A stretch of 64,000 nucleotides of DNA from JACKBC01 sp041391125 (GTDB lineage: Bacteria; Chloroflexota; Anaerolineae; Caldilineales; Caldilineaceae): assembly GCA_041391125.1 (NCBI GenBank), contig JAWKON010000011.1, positions 113,044 to 177,043 on the forward strand, read 5' to 3'. A program made the position numbers and the translations under genes. The first letter of the stretch is position 1. Each line of letters begins with the position of its first letter. Below, in pieces: positions 1 to 10,150 of this stretch. The notes under the pieces were generated by a model, which was not told the DNA's origin, made no database searches, and was given only the letters and a program-made list of their open reading frames with translations.

Positions 1-837
1 CAGGTGGATAAAGGGCTCGTTGGCATAGGTCTCGGCGTAAAGATCGCGAATCTGACTTTGCGTGACTCCTTCGGGCACGTCTACATACATAGTGCTGAGG
101 ATGCCGCGCGTAACCGGCAGCAGGTGGGGCGAGAAGATAAAGCGGTGCGGCTTGTGGCCGTTGACCCGGTTGAGCACCTGCTCCATTTCGGCAATGTGGC
201 GGTGGCGCATGCCCACGTTGTAGGGCGTCATGTTTTCGTTGGTTTCGGCAAAGCTGTATTTGAGATCGGCTTTGCGCCCGGCGCCGCTGACGCCGCTTTT
301 GCTGTCCACAATCACTCGTTCGCCCAGCCAGCCGGCTTTGGCCAGCGGATAGAGCCCCAAATTGACCGAGGTGGGGTAGCAGCCAGGGTTGGCAATTAGC
401 CGCGCGTTGCGGATCTGCTCGCGATAAACTTCGCACAGGCCGTAGACAAATTGGTTCAGCAGTTCGGGCGCCGTGTGCGTGGTTTGATACCACTTTTCAT
501 AAATGGCGGAATCGGTCAGGCGAAAATCGGCGCTCAGATCGATGGCCAGCACGCCGGCATCCACAAACGCCTTGACCGGCCCGATGGACGCCGCGTGGGG
601 CAGACAGAGAAAAACGACGTCTACTTCATTGGCCCGGCTCAACGCATCTTCCAGCTTGATCAATGGGTGATCCCACGGCGCATCGAACACATCGGAAAAG
701 CGCTTGCCCGCCGAATTCTCGCTGGTCAGCCAGCCGATTTCCAACTGGGGATGGCGCTGGATCAGCCGGATGAGTTCGTAGCCGGTATAGCCGGTGGCTC
801 CGGCAATACCGGCTTTATAGATAGCTTGCTTGCTCAT
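1..837 (-). CDS. argC: N-acetyl-gamma-glutamyl-phosphate reductase, 3' end cut by window edge
   Basis: NADPH-dependent reduction of N-acetyl-glutamyl-phosphate to the semialdehyde, the third step of arginine (ornithine) synthesis in the cytoplasm. Translating the complement from ATG 835-837 gives MSKQAIYKAGIAGATGYTGY, with the Rossmann nucleotide motif GxxGxxGxxG and the ArgC active-site motif NPGCYPT, whose Cys is the catalytic nucleophile, about 150 residues in. The frame stays open to base 1, so roughly the last fifth is missing. A purine-rich AGGAGG-like ribosome site lies just upstream of the ATG (complement of cctcct at 846-851). The gene is read away from the PaiB-like gene behind it. 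Identity is secure from the motif and overall pattern; operon partners lie outside the window. Confidence 0.95.
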   Translation of the reverse strand, partial: MSKQAIYKAGIAGATGYTGYELIRLIQRHPQLEIGWLTSENSAGKRFSDVFDAPWDHPLIKLEDALSRANEVDVVFLCLPHAASIGPVKAFVDAGVLAIDLSADFRLTDSAIYEKWYQTTHTAPELLNQFVYGLCEVYREQIRNARLIANPGCYPTSVNLGLYPLAKAGWLGERVIVDSKSGVSGAGRKADLKYSFAETNENMTPYNVGMRHRHIAEMEQVLNRVNGHKPHRFIFSPHLLPVTRGILSTMYVDVPEGVTQSQIRDLYAETYANEPFIHL

Positions 838-893
838 TTCGGTTCCTCCTGTGGTTCAAAAAGAGTCAATGGTGAATGCAAAAGCGCATGAAA

Positions 894-1547
894 TTATTGA
901 GAAGTCACGCGACCAGCCAGCAGATTGCTTGTCATGAGCTGGGCGACAGCGCGCTCGTCGGCATGAGTTGAATCTGTAAATTGAGCGATCACCCCTTGTT
1001 GATCGGCAACGGGGCGATTCTGATTGAGCTTGAATTTGCCCTCCAGCCGCGTGATCTCCATTTCAAAGCCCACAATGGCCTTGGTCAAGTTGGTGTAACG
1101 GTCGTCGCCCCAGGGCGCCGACCAAGGCTGTGGCATAGCGCTTTCATAGACGGCCACCAACTCGTCCAGCATGGCTTGCAGCCGCTGTTCATCTTCTACA
1201 ATAACCGGGCGTCCATAAGCGTGAACAGCCGTGTAGTTCCAAGTGGGAACGCTGAATTCGCTGGCGTACCAATTTGGCGAAATGTAGGCATGCGGACCTT
1301 GAAAAATGACCAGCGTATCAATTCGCCGCTCTGCCATTGTGGCAAAATGGCGCCATTGCGGATTCGCTCTGGCCATGTGGCTGATCAGAACGCCGTTTGA
1401 ACCACGCTCGGCATCCAGCACAAAGGGCATATGCGTGGCAAACGGCGCATCTTCGGCCATTGTGATAAGAGTGGCGAACGCGTTTTGCTGCATAAATGTC
1501 TGTAATGTTTGGAGATCATGTTCCGCAAATGACTTTGGAATGTACAT
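894..1547 (-). CDS. FMN-binding negative transcriptional regulator / PaiB-like flavoprotein
   Basis: A 217-residue protein of the PaiB/FMN-binding split-barrel family. It opens with MYIPKSF and carries the family hallmarks HMPF near residue 40, GPHAYISP, a WYxS...VPTWNY segment around residue 100 and a C-terminal GKFKLNQNR motif, which in this family lines the flavin pocket. PaiB of Bacillus is reported to repress sporulation and protease genes. Here a regulatory role is only suggested by family, and a flavin-dependent enzyme or pyridoxamine-oxidase-like activity is possible. Full length for the family. It is separated from argC by only 56 bases on the same strand, so the two may be cotranscribed, although different pathways are implied. 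Confidence 0.85.
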   Translation of the reverse strand: MYIPKSFAEHDLQTLQTFMQQNAFATLITMAEDAPFATHMPFVLDAERGSNGVLISHMARANPQWRHFATMAERRIDTLVIFQGPHAYISPNWYASEFSVPTWNYTAVHAYGRPVIVEDEQRLQAMLDELVAVYESAMPQPWSAPWGDDRYTNLTKAIVGFEMEITRLEGKFKLNQNRPVADQQGVIAQFTDSTHADERAVAQLMTSNLLAGRVTSQ

Positions 1548-1585
1548 AAAGGCATCCTCTACTTTGCCAAAGTATTTGGACCAAA

Positions 1586-1668
1586 GTAACTATTCAGATG
1601 TCCCCAGAGCTTGTCGAAGGGGACACCGGCCTTCAACAAGCTCTGGCTTCGAGTGGCTAAACAGTTAT
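1586..1668. repeat. Dispersed long inverted repeat, GTAACT/CTTCGACA family
   Basis: The left half contains CAGAGCTTGTCGAAGG and the right half CTTCAACAAGCTCTGG, flanked by GTAACTATTCAG and its degenerate complement. The same architecture (GTAACT outer ends, a CTGAGC.TGTCGAAG core, then its complement) recurs at 9915, 12786, 17879 and 62057. No open reading frame is present. It sits upstream of the PaiB-like gene. Confidence 0.75.
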
Positions 1669-1674
1669 GGGCCA

Positions 1675-1705
1675 AATAAAAAAAGCTCTCCGCTTGGAGA
1701 GCTTT
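1675..1705 (-). terminator. Rho-independent terminator after the cupin gene
   Basis: A perfect 10-bp stem (AAAGCTCTCC at 1682-1691 with GGAGAGCTTT at 1696-1705) closes a GCTT loop. On the minus strand it is followed by an uninterrupted run of seven T and further T-rich sequence. It lies 300 bases downstream of the cupin stop codon and points the same way. Confidence 0.75.
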
Positions 1706-1871
1706 GCCGTCTAACACCGTGATCTGACCCGCGCGCAAAGGTCCAAACTTAGAGTTTGGTTATTGGGCGGCGTGACCTAAGTGTATAGAAGATTGAACCG
1801 GCAAAAGGTGATTGGGTAATCATGGTGAGTGAGTTTATCATGCCGGTGAGTTCATGTCAATTCTCAGTAGA

Positions 1872-1954
1872 TTGCAACGGCAAGAGATAGCCTCGGATTC
1901 AACAATCTGGACCGATGCCTGTATCGCCAACACCGTTGCGGTGTACTGATTCTC
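1872..1954. repeat. Dispersed ~80-bp repeat, copy 1
   Basis: This stretch closely matches 21516-21597: shared blocks include GAGATAGC, CGGATTCA.CAATC, GACCGA.GCCT, TATCGCCAAC and CCGTTGC.GTGTA. No open frame or clear terminal inverted repeat is visible. Together with the repeat and terminator before it, it accounts for most of the 465-base gap 1548-2012. Confidence 0.65.
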
Positions 1955-2012
1955 AATGGAGGGCAATGCAAAACGGTCGTTCATCAGAGATAGCGTGGGC
2001 TTGGGCTGCGGA

Positions 2013-2336
2013 CTATTTATATTCTTCGCGCACCGGGCTGAAAATATCGAGCGCTACGGCCGGCTCGTCAAATGTGACAACGGTGTGCTCCACGTTTCCC
2101 GGGATGATGTACATATCGCCGGGCTTTAGCCGACGGGTTTCGCCACCGATGGTGAATTCTAGTTCACCTTCCACTACAATGCCAGCCTGCTCATGCGGGT
2201 GGCTGTGGAGCGGCACAACGCTGTTGGCGGCTATTTCCACGCGTGAGAGCATCATCTTATCGCCCCAAAAGATATACGCTTCGGCGCCCGGAAAGAGATT
2301 TTTGGGGGCTTTGCTGTTTAGATCGCAATAGTACAT
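2013..2336 (-). CDS. Small cupin-domain protein
   Basis: A 107-residue single cupin beta-barrel. Motif 1 is seen as VPLHSHPHEQAGIVVEGELE (two or three His plus Glu, the usual metal ligands) and motif 2 as PGDMYIIPGNVEHTVV. Such small cupins bind a divalent metal; substrates vary widely and none can be assigned here. The start was placed at ATG 2334-2336 because AAGGAG sits eight bases upstream and because the longer frame would run into a MITE-like element (2364-2476). That element occupies the likely promoter region of this gene. Confidence 0.8.
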   Translation of the reverse strand: MYYCDLNSKAPKNLFPGAEAYIFWGDKMMLSRVEIAANSVVPLHSHPHEQAGIVVEGELEFTIGGETRRLKPGDMYIIPGNVEHTVVTFDEPAVALDIFSPVREEYK

Positions 2337-2363
2337 GGATTGGCTCCTTTGTGGATTTATGTT

Positions 2364-2476
2364 GGCTCTTTGGGATCGCATTTGGGCGACAAGGGCAGCG
2401 GCGGTTGAGTAGGCCGGTGCAGTTTCCAGCCGTATCGAAACCAAAGCGGGTCAACCATCTGAGATCCAAACGAACC
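2364..2476. mobile_element. MITE-like element copy 1 (short type)
   Basis: A 113-bp element bounded by an imperfect ~27-bp terminal inverted repeat: GGCTCTTTGGGATC at the left, and GATCCAAACGAACC as the complement-side right end. The interior block CGTATCGAAACCAAAGCGGGTC recurs almost unchanged in the element at 45905-46022. The termini match the 142-bp elements at 26346 and 49334. It has no coding capacity and so is non-autonomous. It lies within about 20 bases of the cupin ribosome site. Confidence 0.7.
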
Positions 2477-2515
2477 ATGTTTTCTGGGAAGTTTTAACAT
2501 AACAAAGTATAGCAG

Positions 2516-2559
2516 AAAACTAAAAAGCCACACACTCTACAGTTGGAGCATGTGGCTTT
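2516..2559 (-). terminator. Probable terminator after the DUF35 zinc-ribbon gene
   Basis: Stem AAAGCCACA (2524-2532) pairs with TGTGGCTTT (2551-2559) around a short inner CTC/GAG pairing. On the minus strand the stem is followed by a short T run. It lies about 30 bases beyond the stop codon at 2590. Confidence 0.6.
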
Positions 2560-2589
2560 GCAAATTCGTTGTTTCGTCGTCTTGGCTGC

Positions 2590-2994
2590 TTAGGCCGCTT
2601 CGGTCAGTCGCGGCCGGAATTTATATCCATAAACGATTTGGCCTTCTTCGCTTTCTTCGCGCAGCTTGCGCGTGACCATTTCCACTTCCATGCCAATGGC
2701 CACGTCATCATTTTCCACATCGGTTAATTGGGCGGTCACCATGGGTCCCTCTTCCAACTTGACCAGCGCCACCGTGTAGGGACTCTGCTCCTGAAAGCCC
2801 TGTGGCACATTGTACATGGTTGTATAGCTATATACTTCGCCACGGCCGCTTAATGTGTGGATGGGACCAGCCGGTTTTGCACAATGGGGGCAAACATCGC
2901 GCGGCGGGAAAATGTGCTGCGAGCAAGATGGACAAATTTCTCCGGCTAAGCTATAGCGTTGTCCTTTTGTGCGCCAAAGATTCGGAATTCCCAT
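2590..2994 (-). CDS. Zn-ribbon/OB-fold protein (DUF35), thiolase partner
   Basis: A 134-residue DUF35 protein. Residues about 20-40 hold a rubredoxin-like zinc ribbon (CPSC and CPHC), followed by an OB-fold domain with the usual GRGEVYSYT and later GxxV strands. In known systems DUF35 proteins bind acyl-CoA and associate with a thiolase or HMG-CoA synthase, bridging the two active sites. The thiolase gene 290 bases upstream on the same strand fits this. Typical length for the family; AAAGGA precedes the ATG. No HMG-CoA synthase is adjacent, so a mevalonate-pathway role is not indicated. Confidence 0.88.
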   Translation of the reverse strand: MGIPNLWRTKGQRYSLAGEICPSCSQHIFPPRDVCPHCAKPAGPIHTLSGRGEVYSYTTMYNVPQGFQEQSPYTVALVKLEEGPMVTAQLTDVENDDVAIGMEVEMVTRKLREESEEGQIVYGYKFRPRLTEAA

Positions 2995-3210
2995 ATCGTC
3001 GTCCTATCCTTTCTGAACTAATCTATGTTATAGAATTGCATCAATGTTCTGTGCAAAATATTTGCATAATATGTGCAATCATTCGATTGTGCTTGATCTA
3101 ATCAAACCCATCGGCAGATTACCATATTGCTGCTTCCAATCGCTCTCAACCCTATGCAAAAGCTGGTTTGAGAGGTTTTGACAGCTTTTTTCAGAGAAGG
3201 ATGGGTTGCT

Positions 3211-3269
3211 ATTCAGTTGCTTCCTTCGACGTCCCAAGCGGTGCTTGGGCGCTCAGGGAGCAACTGAAT
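3211..3269. repeat. Inverted repeat between thiolase and DUF35 genes
   Basis: Arms ATTCAGTTGCT (3211-3221) and AGCAACTGAAT (3259-3269) enclose CTTCGACGTCCC and a smaller hairpin CCCAAGC/GCTTGGG. The content (CTTCGAC, CTCAGGGAGC) is reminiscent of the GTAACT/CTTCGACA family. It may act as an mRNA hairpin between the two cotranscribed genes. Confidence 0.6.
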
Positions 3270-3283
3270 AATAGAAGGGATAG

Positions 3284-4447
3284 TTACGTGCCTAGGATGT
3301 GTGTAATAATAGTCGCGCCGCTGCCGCCAATATTTTGGGCCATGCCAATGCGCGCGTTGCGCACCTGATTGGCGCCGGCGCTTTCCGTGAGCTGCTGCAC
3401 CACCTCCACAATTTGATAAACTCCGGTGGCGCCCACGGGATGCCCGCGGCTTTTGAGCCCGCCCATGGTGCTGATGGGCAATTTGCCATGAATGCCAATC
3501 TGCTCCTCGTGCGCCATCCGCCAGCCCTCGCCCCGGCGCGCAAAGCCGGTGGCTTCCAAACTCAAAGCACTCATGATGGTAAAGGCGTCGTGCAATTCAA
3601 ACAGGTCAATATCGGCGGGCGTTACGCCGGCCTGCTGATACGCTTTTTGGCTGCTCAGATAAGCTGCTTCCAAAAAGAGCGGGTCGCGACGGTCATGCAC
3701 GGCCAGCGTATCGTTGGCGCTGGCGCTGGCCAATATTTGCACGGCGCCGCGGTGATGGCTGGTTGTGAATTCCTTGGCATAGTCGGTGGGCGCTAAAATG
3801 AGGGCGGCCGCGCCGTCGCAAATAGGGCTGCTGTCCATAATGTTGATGGGCGTGGCAATCACCGGTGCTTTGATATAGGCGTCCAGATCAATGGCTTCTT
3901 GAAACATGGCGTTGGGGTTGTTGGCGCCGTTGCGATGAGCGTTGATGCTAAAGCCGGCAAAGGCATCAATGGGCACATCATATTCATACATATAGCGCTG
4001 CATAATCAGCGCATTGAGCCCCACAAAGCTCACGCCGTGCAGCGCCTCATATTCAGAATCGGACGCCGTGGCCAATCCGGCCGTGGTGTCTTTGCCCACG
4101 GTGTCGGTCATCTTTTCCAGCCCGGCCACGATCACCAGATCATGCATGCCGCTGGCTACGGCCATAGTGCCGATGCGCAGCGCCGCCGCCCCGCTGGCGC
4201 AGGCCGCCTCGATTTTGGCGGCTTCGATGCCGCGTAGCCCGCAAAAGTCGGCGACCAATGTGGCCAGATGTTCCTGCTCCAAAAGGCTGCCGCTCAACAT
4301 GTTGCCCAGAAACAGGGCATCGGCGGTTTCGATGCCGGCATCCTGCATGGCGGCGGAAACGGCGTCATACGCAATGTGGCGCGCCGAGCGGTCCCACAGT
4401 TCGCCCACGGCCGATTGCCCAATGCCAATAATGGAAACGCTTCGCAT
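3284..4447 (-). CDS. Thiolase-family acetyl-CoA acyltransferase
   Basis: A 387-residue thiolase of the SCP2/archaeal-like type. The nucleophilic Cys is in EAACASGAAAL near residue 84. The other active-site elements are the HDAF His and the SRGHPVGATG His loop in the C-terminal half. The final Cys seen in biosynthetic thiolases (CxGxG) is replaced by NIGGSG, which is common in this subfamily. It probably condenses or cleaves acyl-CoA together with the DUF35 protein encoded next. The substrate is unknown: beta-oxidation or acetoacetyl-CoA formation are both possible. A GAGGAT ribosome site precedes the ATG. Confidence 0.88.
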   Translation of the reverse strand: MRSVSIIGIGQSAVGELWDRSARHIAYDAVSAAMQDAGIETADALFLGNMLSGSLLEQEHLATLVADFCGLRGIEAAKIEAACASGAAALRIGTMAVASGMHDLVIVAGLEKMTDTVGKDTTAGLATASDSEYEALHGVSFVGLNALIMQRYMYEYDVPIDAFAGFSINAHRNGANNPNAMFQEAIDLDAYIKAPVIATPINIMDSSPICDGAAALILAPTDYAKEFTTSHHRGAVQILASASANDTLAVHDRRDPLFLEAAYLSSQKAYQQAGVTPADIDLFELHDAFTIMSALSLEATGFARRGEGWRMAHEEQIGIHGKLPISTMGGLKSRGHPVGATGVYQIVEVVQQLTESAGANQVRNARIGMAQNIGGSGATIITHILGT

Positions 4448-4600
4448 ATATCCTCGTAAATTCTGCTTGCTATTTTATCAAAACGGCCCGCGATCCAAAG
4501 TTGTAAACACGGATGGGGGGAACACGGATGTTAGCCCAGATGTTAGAAATGTACCATGTAGAGGCCGTCAAAGACTCTCAATCTGTGCCATAATCTATGG

Positions 4601-5743
4601 TTATACCAACAAATCTTTGTGCCGGGTCAGTGCATCCAGCAGGCGATTTACATCATCCATATTGTTGTAAAAGTGAGGCGAAATGCGCAGGTTGTTATCG
4701 CGGCTGGACACAATGATCTGTTCCGCCGCCAGCCGCTTCACCAGCAGATCCACCTTGTGCGAACGCAGCGCAATGAGGGCGCCGTGCCGATTGGGATCGA
4801 CCGGCGTTACCAAATTGAAGCCGCGTCGCATGGCGCCTTCTTTGATGGCGCCGGTAATCTGGCGTATATGTTGCTGAATGCGCGCCAACCCTATGGAACG
4901 AATCATGTTGATGCCGGCCTGGGCGGCATAGGTCACCGGCACCGGGGGCGAGCCGGTCTCAAAGCGCCGGGCCGTTGGCGAAGGCGTGTGCGCATTATTG
5001 TCCATGGCGAAGATGTTGGCCTGTGCAAACCAACCCGTGTAAGTAGGATCAAGGCTGGGCAACAGATCTTTGCGTACATATAAATAAGCCAATCCCGACG
5101 AAGCCAGCAAATATTTGAGTACACCACCCACCAGAAAATCGACCTTCAACTCTTGGACATCAATGGGCATTGTGCCTAGGGCTTGATAACTGTCCAATAA
5201 CACCTTGGCGCCCTTGGCGTGGGCCAATTCGATGATGGCCGGCACATCCAGCATGGCGCCGTTGCGATAACAAACATGGGTAATGGAGACTAAAAGCGTT
5301 CTTTCGTCAATGGCGTCGGCAAATTGTTCTGGCGATACTATGTGGCCCGCGGCGCCTGCGTGCACAACCCTGGCTCCGCGTTTTTCCTGCGCGTGCCAGA
5401 TCTGGCCTACCGTGGGAAACTCAAAATCGCTCACCACCACCTTGTTGCGTTCACCCGAAAAGTCGAGCGCGCTGGCCAGTGCGCTGATCGATGCCGAGAC
5501 TGACGTGGTCACCGCCACCTCCTCGGATTCGGCGTTGATCAGCCCGCAGAAGGCGTGGCGGGCCGCTTCCAGCCGGTCCACCCATTGCTCCCACGGCGAG
5601 CCAAATTCGATCCAATCTTGGAAAAGCTGTTCATAGGCCGCCCGCACATCGCTGGAGAGCGCGCCCTGCGAACAACTGTTGAGATAGACTTTGTTTTGAA
5701 AAATGGGGAATCGCTGGCGCAGTGATGATAGATCGCTTGGCAT
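4601..5743 (-). CDS. PLP-dependent class V aminotransferase / cysteine desulfurase-like enzyme
   Basis: About 380 residues, fold type I, class V. The PLP-binding Asp is in LLDSYQALG and the Schiff-base Lys in GGVLKYLLASSG. The N-terminus (residues about 15-25, VYLNSCSQGALS) resembles kynureninase, isopenicillin-N epimerase-like and Csd enzymes, while the C-terminal RISPHFYNNMDDV is typical of the group. The reaction cannot be fixed. A desulfurase-type catalytic Cys loop was not recognised, so an aminotransferase, lyase or epimerase is more likely. The start was set at ATG 5741-5743 because upstream codons have no family similarity. It lies alone between the thiolase pair and leuS. Confidence 0.8.
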   Translation of the reverse strand: MPSDLSSLRQRFPIFQNKVYLNSCSQGALSSDVRAAYEQLFQDWIEFGSPWEQWVDRLEAARHAFCGLINAESEEVAVTTSVSASISALASALDFSGERNKVVVSDFEFPTVGQIWHAQEKRGARVVHAGAAGHIVSPEQFADAIDERTLLVSITHVCYRNGAMLDVPAIIELAHAKGAKVLLDSYQALGTMPIDVQELKVDFLVGGVLKYLLASSGLAYLYVRKDLLPSLDPTYTGWFAQANIFAMDNNAHTPSPTARRFETGSPPVPVTYAAQAGINMIRSIGLARIQQHIRQITGAIKEGAMRRGFNLVTPVDPNRHGALIALRSHKVDLLVKRLAAEQIIVSSRDNNLRISPHFYNNMDDVNRLLDALTRHKDLLV

Positions 5744-5932
5744 ACGCTTTTGCTCGTTTCTATTGGTTTCAGCTCTGCATGAACAACACAGTGTAGCTCC
5801 ATGCTCAAGAGCGATTTTAGTCTGTTGTGGCATGAACAAGTGTAAATCATCGCTGCATAAACGCAATCGAGATTCACTTCCATCAACAAAAAGCGGCGAT
5901 TGGCACCAAAGCAATCGCCGCTTCATTACACA

Positions 5933-8483
<2,551 letters not shown>

Positions 8484-8803
8484 ACGATGCTCCTCGCGCG
8501 CATTGTTTATGGGCATTCTTTGTTGGCGCATCGTAATGGGCGGTGACTGTTCTTCCGTCACCGCAGATGCGCGATCAACAAAGTCGCTGGTCAGAATTTG
8601 AATTTTAGAGAGAATTGTGTGTGGGTACGTTGGCCCGCTGGGTGCATTTACCTGATGTGAATGGCGAGAGGCGCCTGACACCAGGCAAATGGCGCGGGCT
8701 ATGTAAGCGCGAGAAGACCGCCGACAGCGCGGGCCGCAGCGTGAGTGGTGGATATGTATTGCGAGGTCGAAATAGAGTAATTTCTGTGTGACATATCGTT
8801 TAG
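8484..8803 (-). other. Long 5' leader of leuS, no recognised riboswitch
   Basis: Between the predicted start of transcription (about 8797) and the leuS ATG lie some 310 untranslated bases on the minus strand. The stretch is GC-rich with several self-complementary blocks (for instance GCGCC/GGCGC near 8671-8696). A leader of this length before an aminoacyl-tRNA synthetase invites comparison with T-boxes, but the conserved T-box core (TGGNACCGCG) is not visible. Confidence 0.35.
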
Positions 8804-8831
8804 ATTATATCACGGCGCGTCAAGAAGTCAA
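8804..8831 (-). promoter_or_regulatory. Sigma-70-type promoter for leuS
   Basis: On the minus strand TTGACT (complement 8826-8831) is followed after 16 bases by a perfect TATAAT (complement 8804-8809). It drives toward leuS, some 310 bases away, and lies just downstream of ilvE. Confidence 0.7.
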
Positions 8832-8849
8832 TAGCTAAATAAAATTCAT

Positions 8850-8923
8850 GCAAAGTGGCAAGGTTGTCAAGTGATAGAGATCTTTTTGTGCAACCTTGTC
8901 CTCCTGCAACTTTGCCACTTTGC
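8850..8923. repeat. Inverted repeat downstream of ilvE
   Basis: The left arm GCAAAGTGGCAAGGTTG (8850-8866) is complementary to a split right arm, CAACCTTG (8891-8898) plus TTGCCACTTTGC (8912-8923). It lies 7 bases beyond the ilvE stop and could act as a transcript-end hairpin, although no T run follows. Confidence 0.6.
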
Positions 8924-8929
8924 CGTTCA

Positions 8930-9853
8930 TTACAGTTGGACAGGTGTCAGCCAGCCCCATTTGTCAGTCAATTCACCTTCGACAATGCCAAAGAATTTGG
9001 CCTGAATCTGCTGCGTGACGGGTCCACGTTCGCCCTTGCCCACGGGTAAACGATCCACCGAGCGCACGGGGGTGATTTCGGCGGCTGTGCCCGTAAAAAA
9101 GATTTCATCGGCTAGGTAGAGCATTTCGCGCGGGATCACCTGTTCTTTAATGGTATAGCCCATGTCCTCGGCAATGGTAATTGCGCAGTTGCGTGTTATG
9201 CCGCCGAGCACGCTGTTGGAAAGAGGCGGCGTATAAATGGTGTTCTTGTGGATGACAAAGATGTTTTCGCCGCTGCCTTCGCTCACATAGCCATAAACAT
9301 CCAGCGCGATACCTTCGCTGAAACCGTTGTCTTTGGCCTCCATGACCACGTTCTGGCTGTTTACATACTGTCCGCCAATTTTGGCCAATGCGCTGGTGGT
9401 ATCGGGCGCCATACGTCGCCAACTGCTGACTTGCACATCAACACCTTTTTCCAGCGCCTCTTTGCCCAAATAGGCGCCCCAGGGAACTGATGCCACAATG
9501 GCTTCCACCGGGCAGCCGCGACCGTCCACACCCAGAGATTCATAGCCGCGAAAGACTAGCGGCCGCACGTATGCGCTGCGATGCTGATTGGCGCGCAGCA
9601 CATCGGCTGTAGCCTGCATCCAGCCATCAATATCCAGTGGCGAAGGAATACGCGCTACTTTGCAACTGAATAGCAGGCGCTCAAAATGTTCACGACCGCG
9701 AAAGATGGCTGGACCATCTGGCGTTTCATACGCGCGGATGCCTTCAAACACGCTACTGCCATAGTGAAGCGCGTGGGTGAAAACATGCACGGTTGCTTCA
9801 GCCCAAGGTATCACCTTCCCGTTCATCCAGATATATTCGGCCTGCATTGGCAT
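8930..9853 (-). CDS. ilvE: Branched-chain amino acid aminotransferase
   Basis: PLP fold type IV transaminase for the last step of valine, leucine and isoleucine synthesis. The 307-residue product has the usual N-terminus (IWMNGKVIPW), the HALHYGSSVFEGIRAY block with the FEG/R motif, catalytic Lys in SALAKIGGQYVNS, the SEGSGENIF cofactor loop and ADEIFFTGTAAEITPV near the C-terminus. Full length, no defects. AAAGGGAG precedes the ATG by about nine bases. It is followed by leuS, which also concerns leucine, but leuS has its own promoter. Confidence 0.95.
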   Translation of the reverse strand: MPMQAEYIWMNGKVIPWAEATVHVFTHALHYGSSVFEGIRAYETPDGPAIFRGREHFERLLFSCKVARIPSPLDIDGWMQATADVLRANQHRSAYVRPLVFRGYESLGVDGRGCPVEAIVASVPWGAYLGKEALEKGVDVQVSSWRRMAPDTTSALAKIGGQYVNSQNVVMEAKDNGFSEGIALDVYGYVSEGSGENIFVIHKNTIYTPPLSNSVLGGITRNCAITIAEDMGYTIKEQVIPREMLYLADEIFFTGTAAEITPVRSVDRLPVGKGERGPVTQQIQAKFFGIVEGELTDKWGWLTPVQL

Positions 9854-9914
9854 AAGAGTTACTCCCTTTCATATCAGCACAAAGTTTAGATTTGGGGCAT
9901 TTTGTAGAAACAAA

Positions 9915-9997
9915 GTAACTACTAAGCCGTTCCCTGAGCCTGTCGAAGGCTGCCATTCCCTTCGACAGGCTCAGGCCTCGAGTGGCTTGGTAGTTAC
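9915..9997. repeat. Dispersed long inverted repeat, GTAACT/CTTCGACA family
   Basis: Clear copy of the family: outer GTAACTACTAAGCC pairs with GGCTTGGTAGTTAC, and the inner CCTGAGCCTGTCGAAGG pairs perfectly with CCTTCGACAGGCTCAGG. It lies 60 bases upstream of the ilvE start. Confidence 0.8.
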
Positions 9998-10059
9998 GAA
10001 ATAAATTAGATTCGCCAATTATACATGCTCAAAGCTTCTTTGCCAGTTTTGCAGAGTTG

Positions 10060-10099
10060 CTGAAAAGAAAAACACCGGTGTCATTTGACGCCGGTGTTT
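10060..10099 (-). terminator. Rho-independent terminator of rpoD
   Basis: A 13-bp stem (10070-10082 with 10087-10099, one G-U pair) closes a 4-base loop and is followed on the minus strand by TTTTTCTTTTC. It lies 50 bases past the rpoD stop. Its 5-base edge overlaps the parS-like site at 10095-10110. Confidence 0.8.
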
Positions 10100-10110
10100 C
10101 ACGTGGAACA
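10095..10110. other. parS centromere-like site 1
   Basis: TGTTTCACGTGGAACA; its reverse complement is TGTTCCACGTGAAACA, identical to the parS sequence described for Bacillus subtilis ParB (Spo0J). It lies between rpoD and ilvE, beside the rpoD terminator. parS sites are normally found near the replication origin. Confidence 0.8.
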
Positions 10111-10150
10111 TTTATGAAGCCAGTCCACCAATAGTGATAACTATCTTTTT

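Noticed and set aside
4..891. Plus-strand open frames overlapping argC
   Set aside because: They are the antisense shadow of a minus-strand frame with clear ArgC motifs that runs off the left edge.
2257..2497. Open frames across the cupin upstream region
   Set aside because: They arise from the MITE-like element and from cupin antisense; no coding signature.
8484..8803. T-box riboswitch before leuS
   Set aside because: The conserved T-box core and stem I specifier elements are not visible, so only a leader is recorded.
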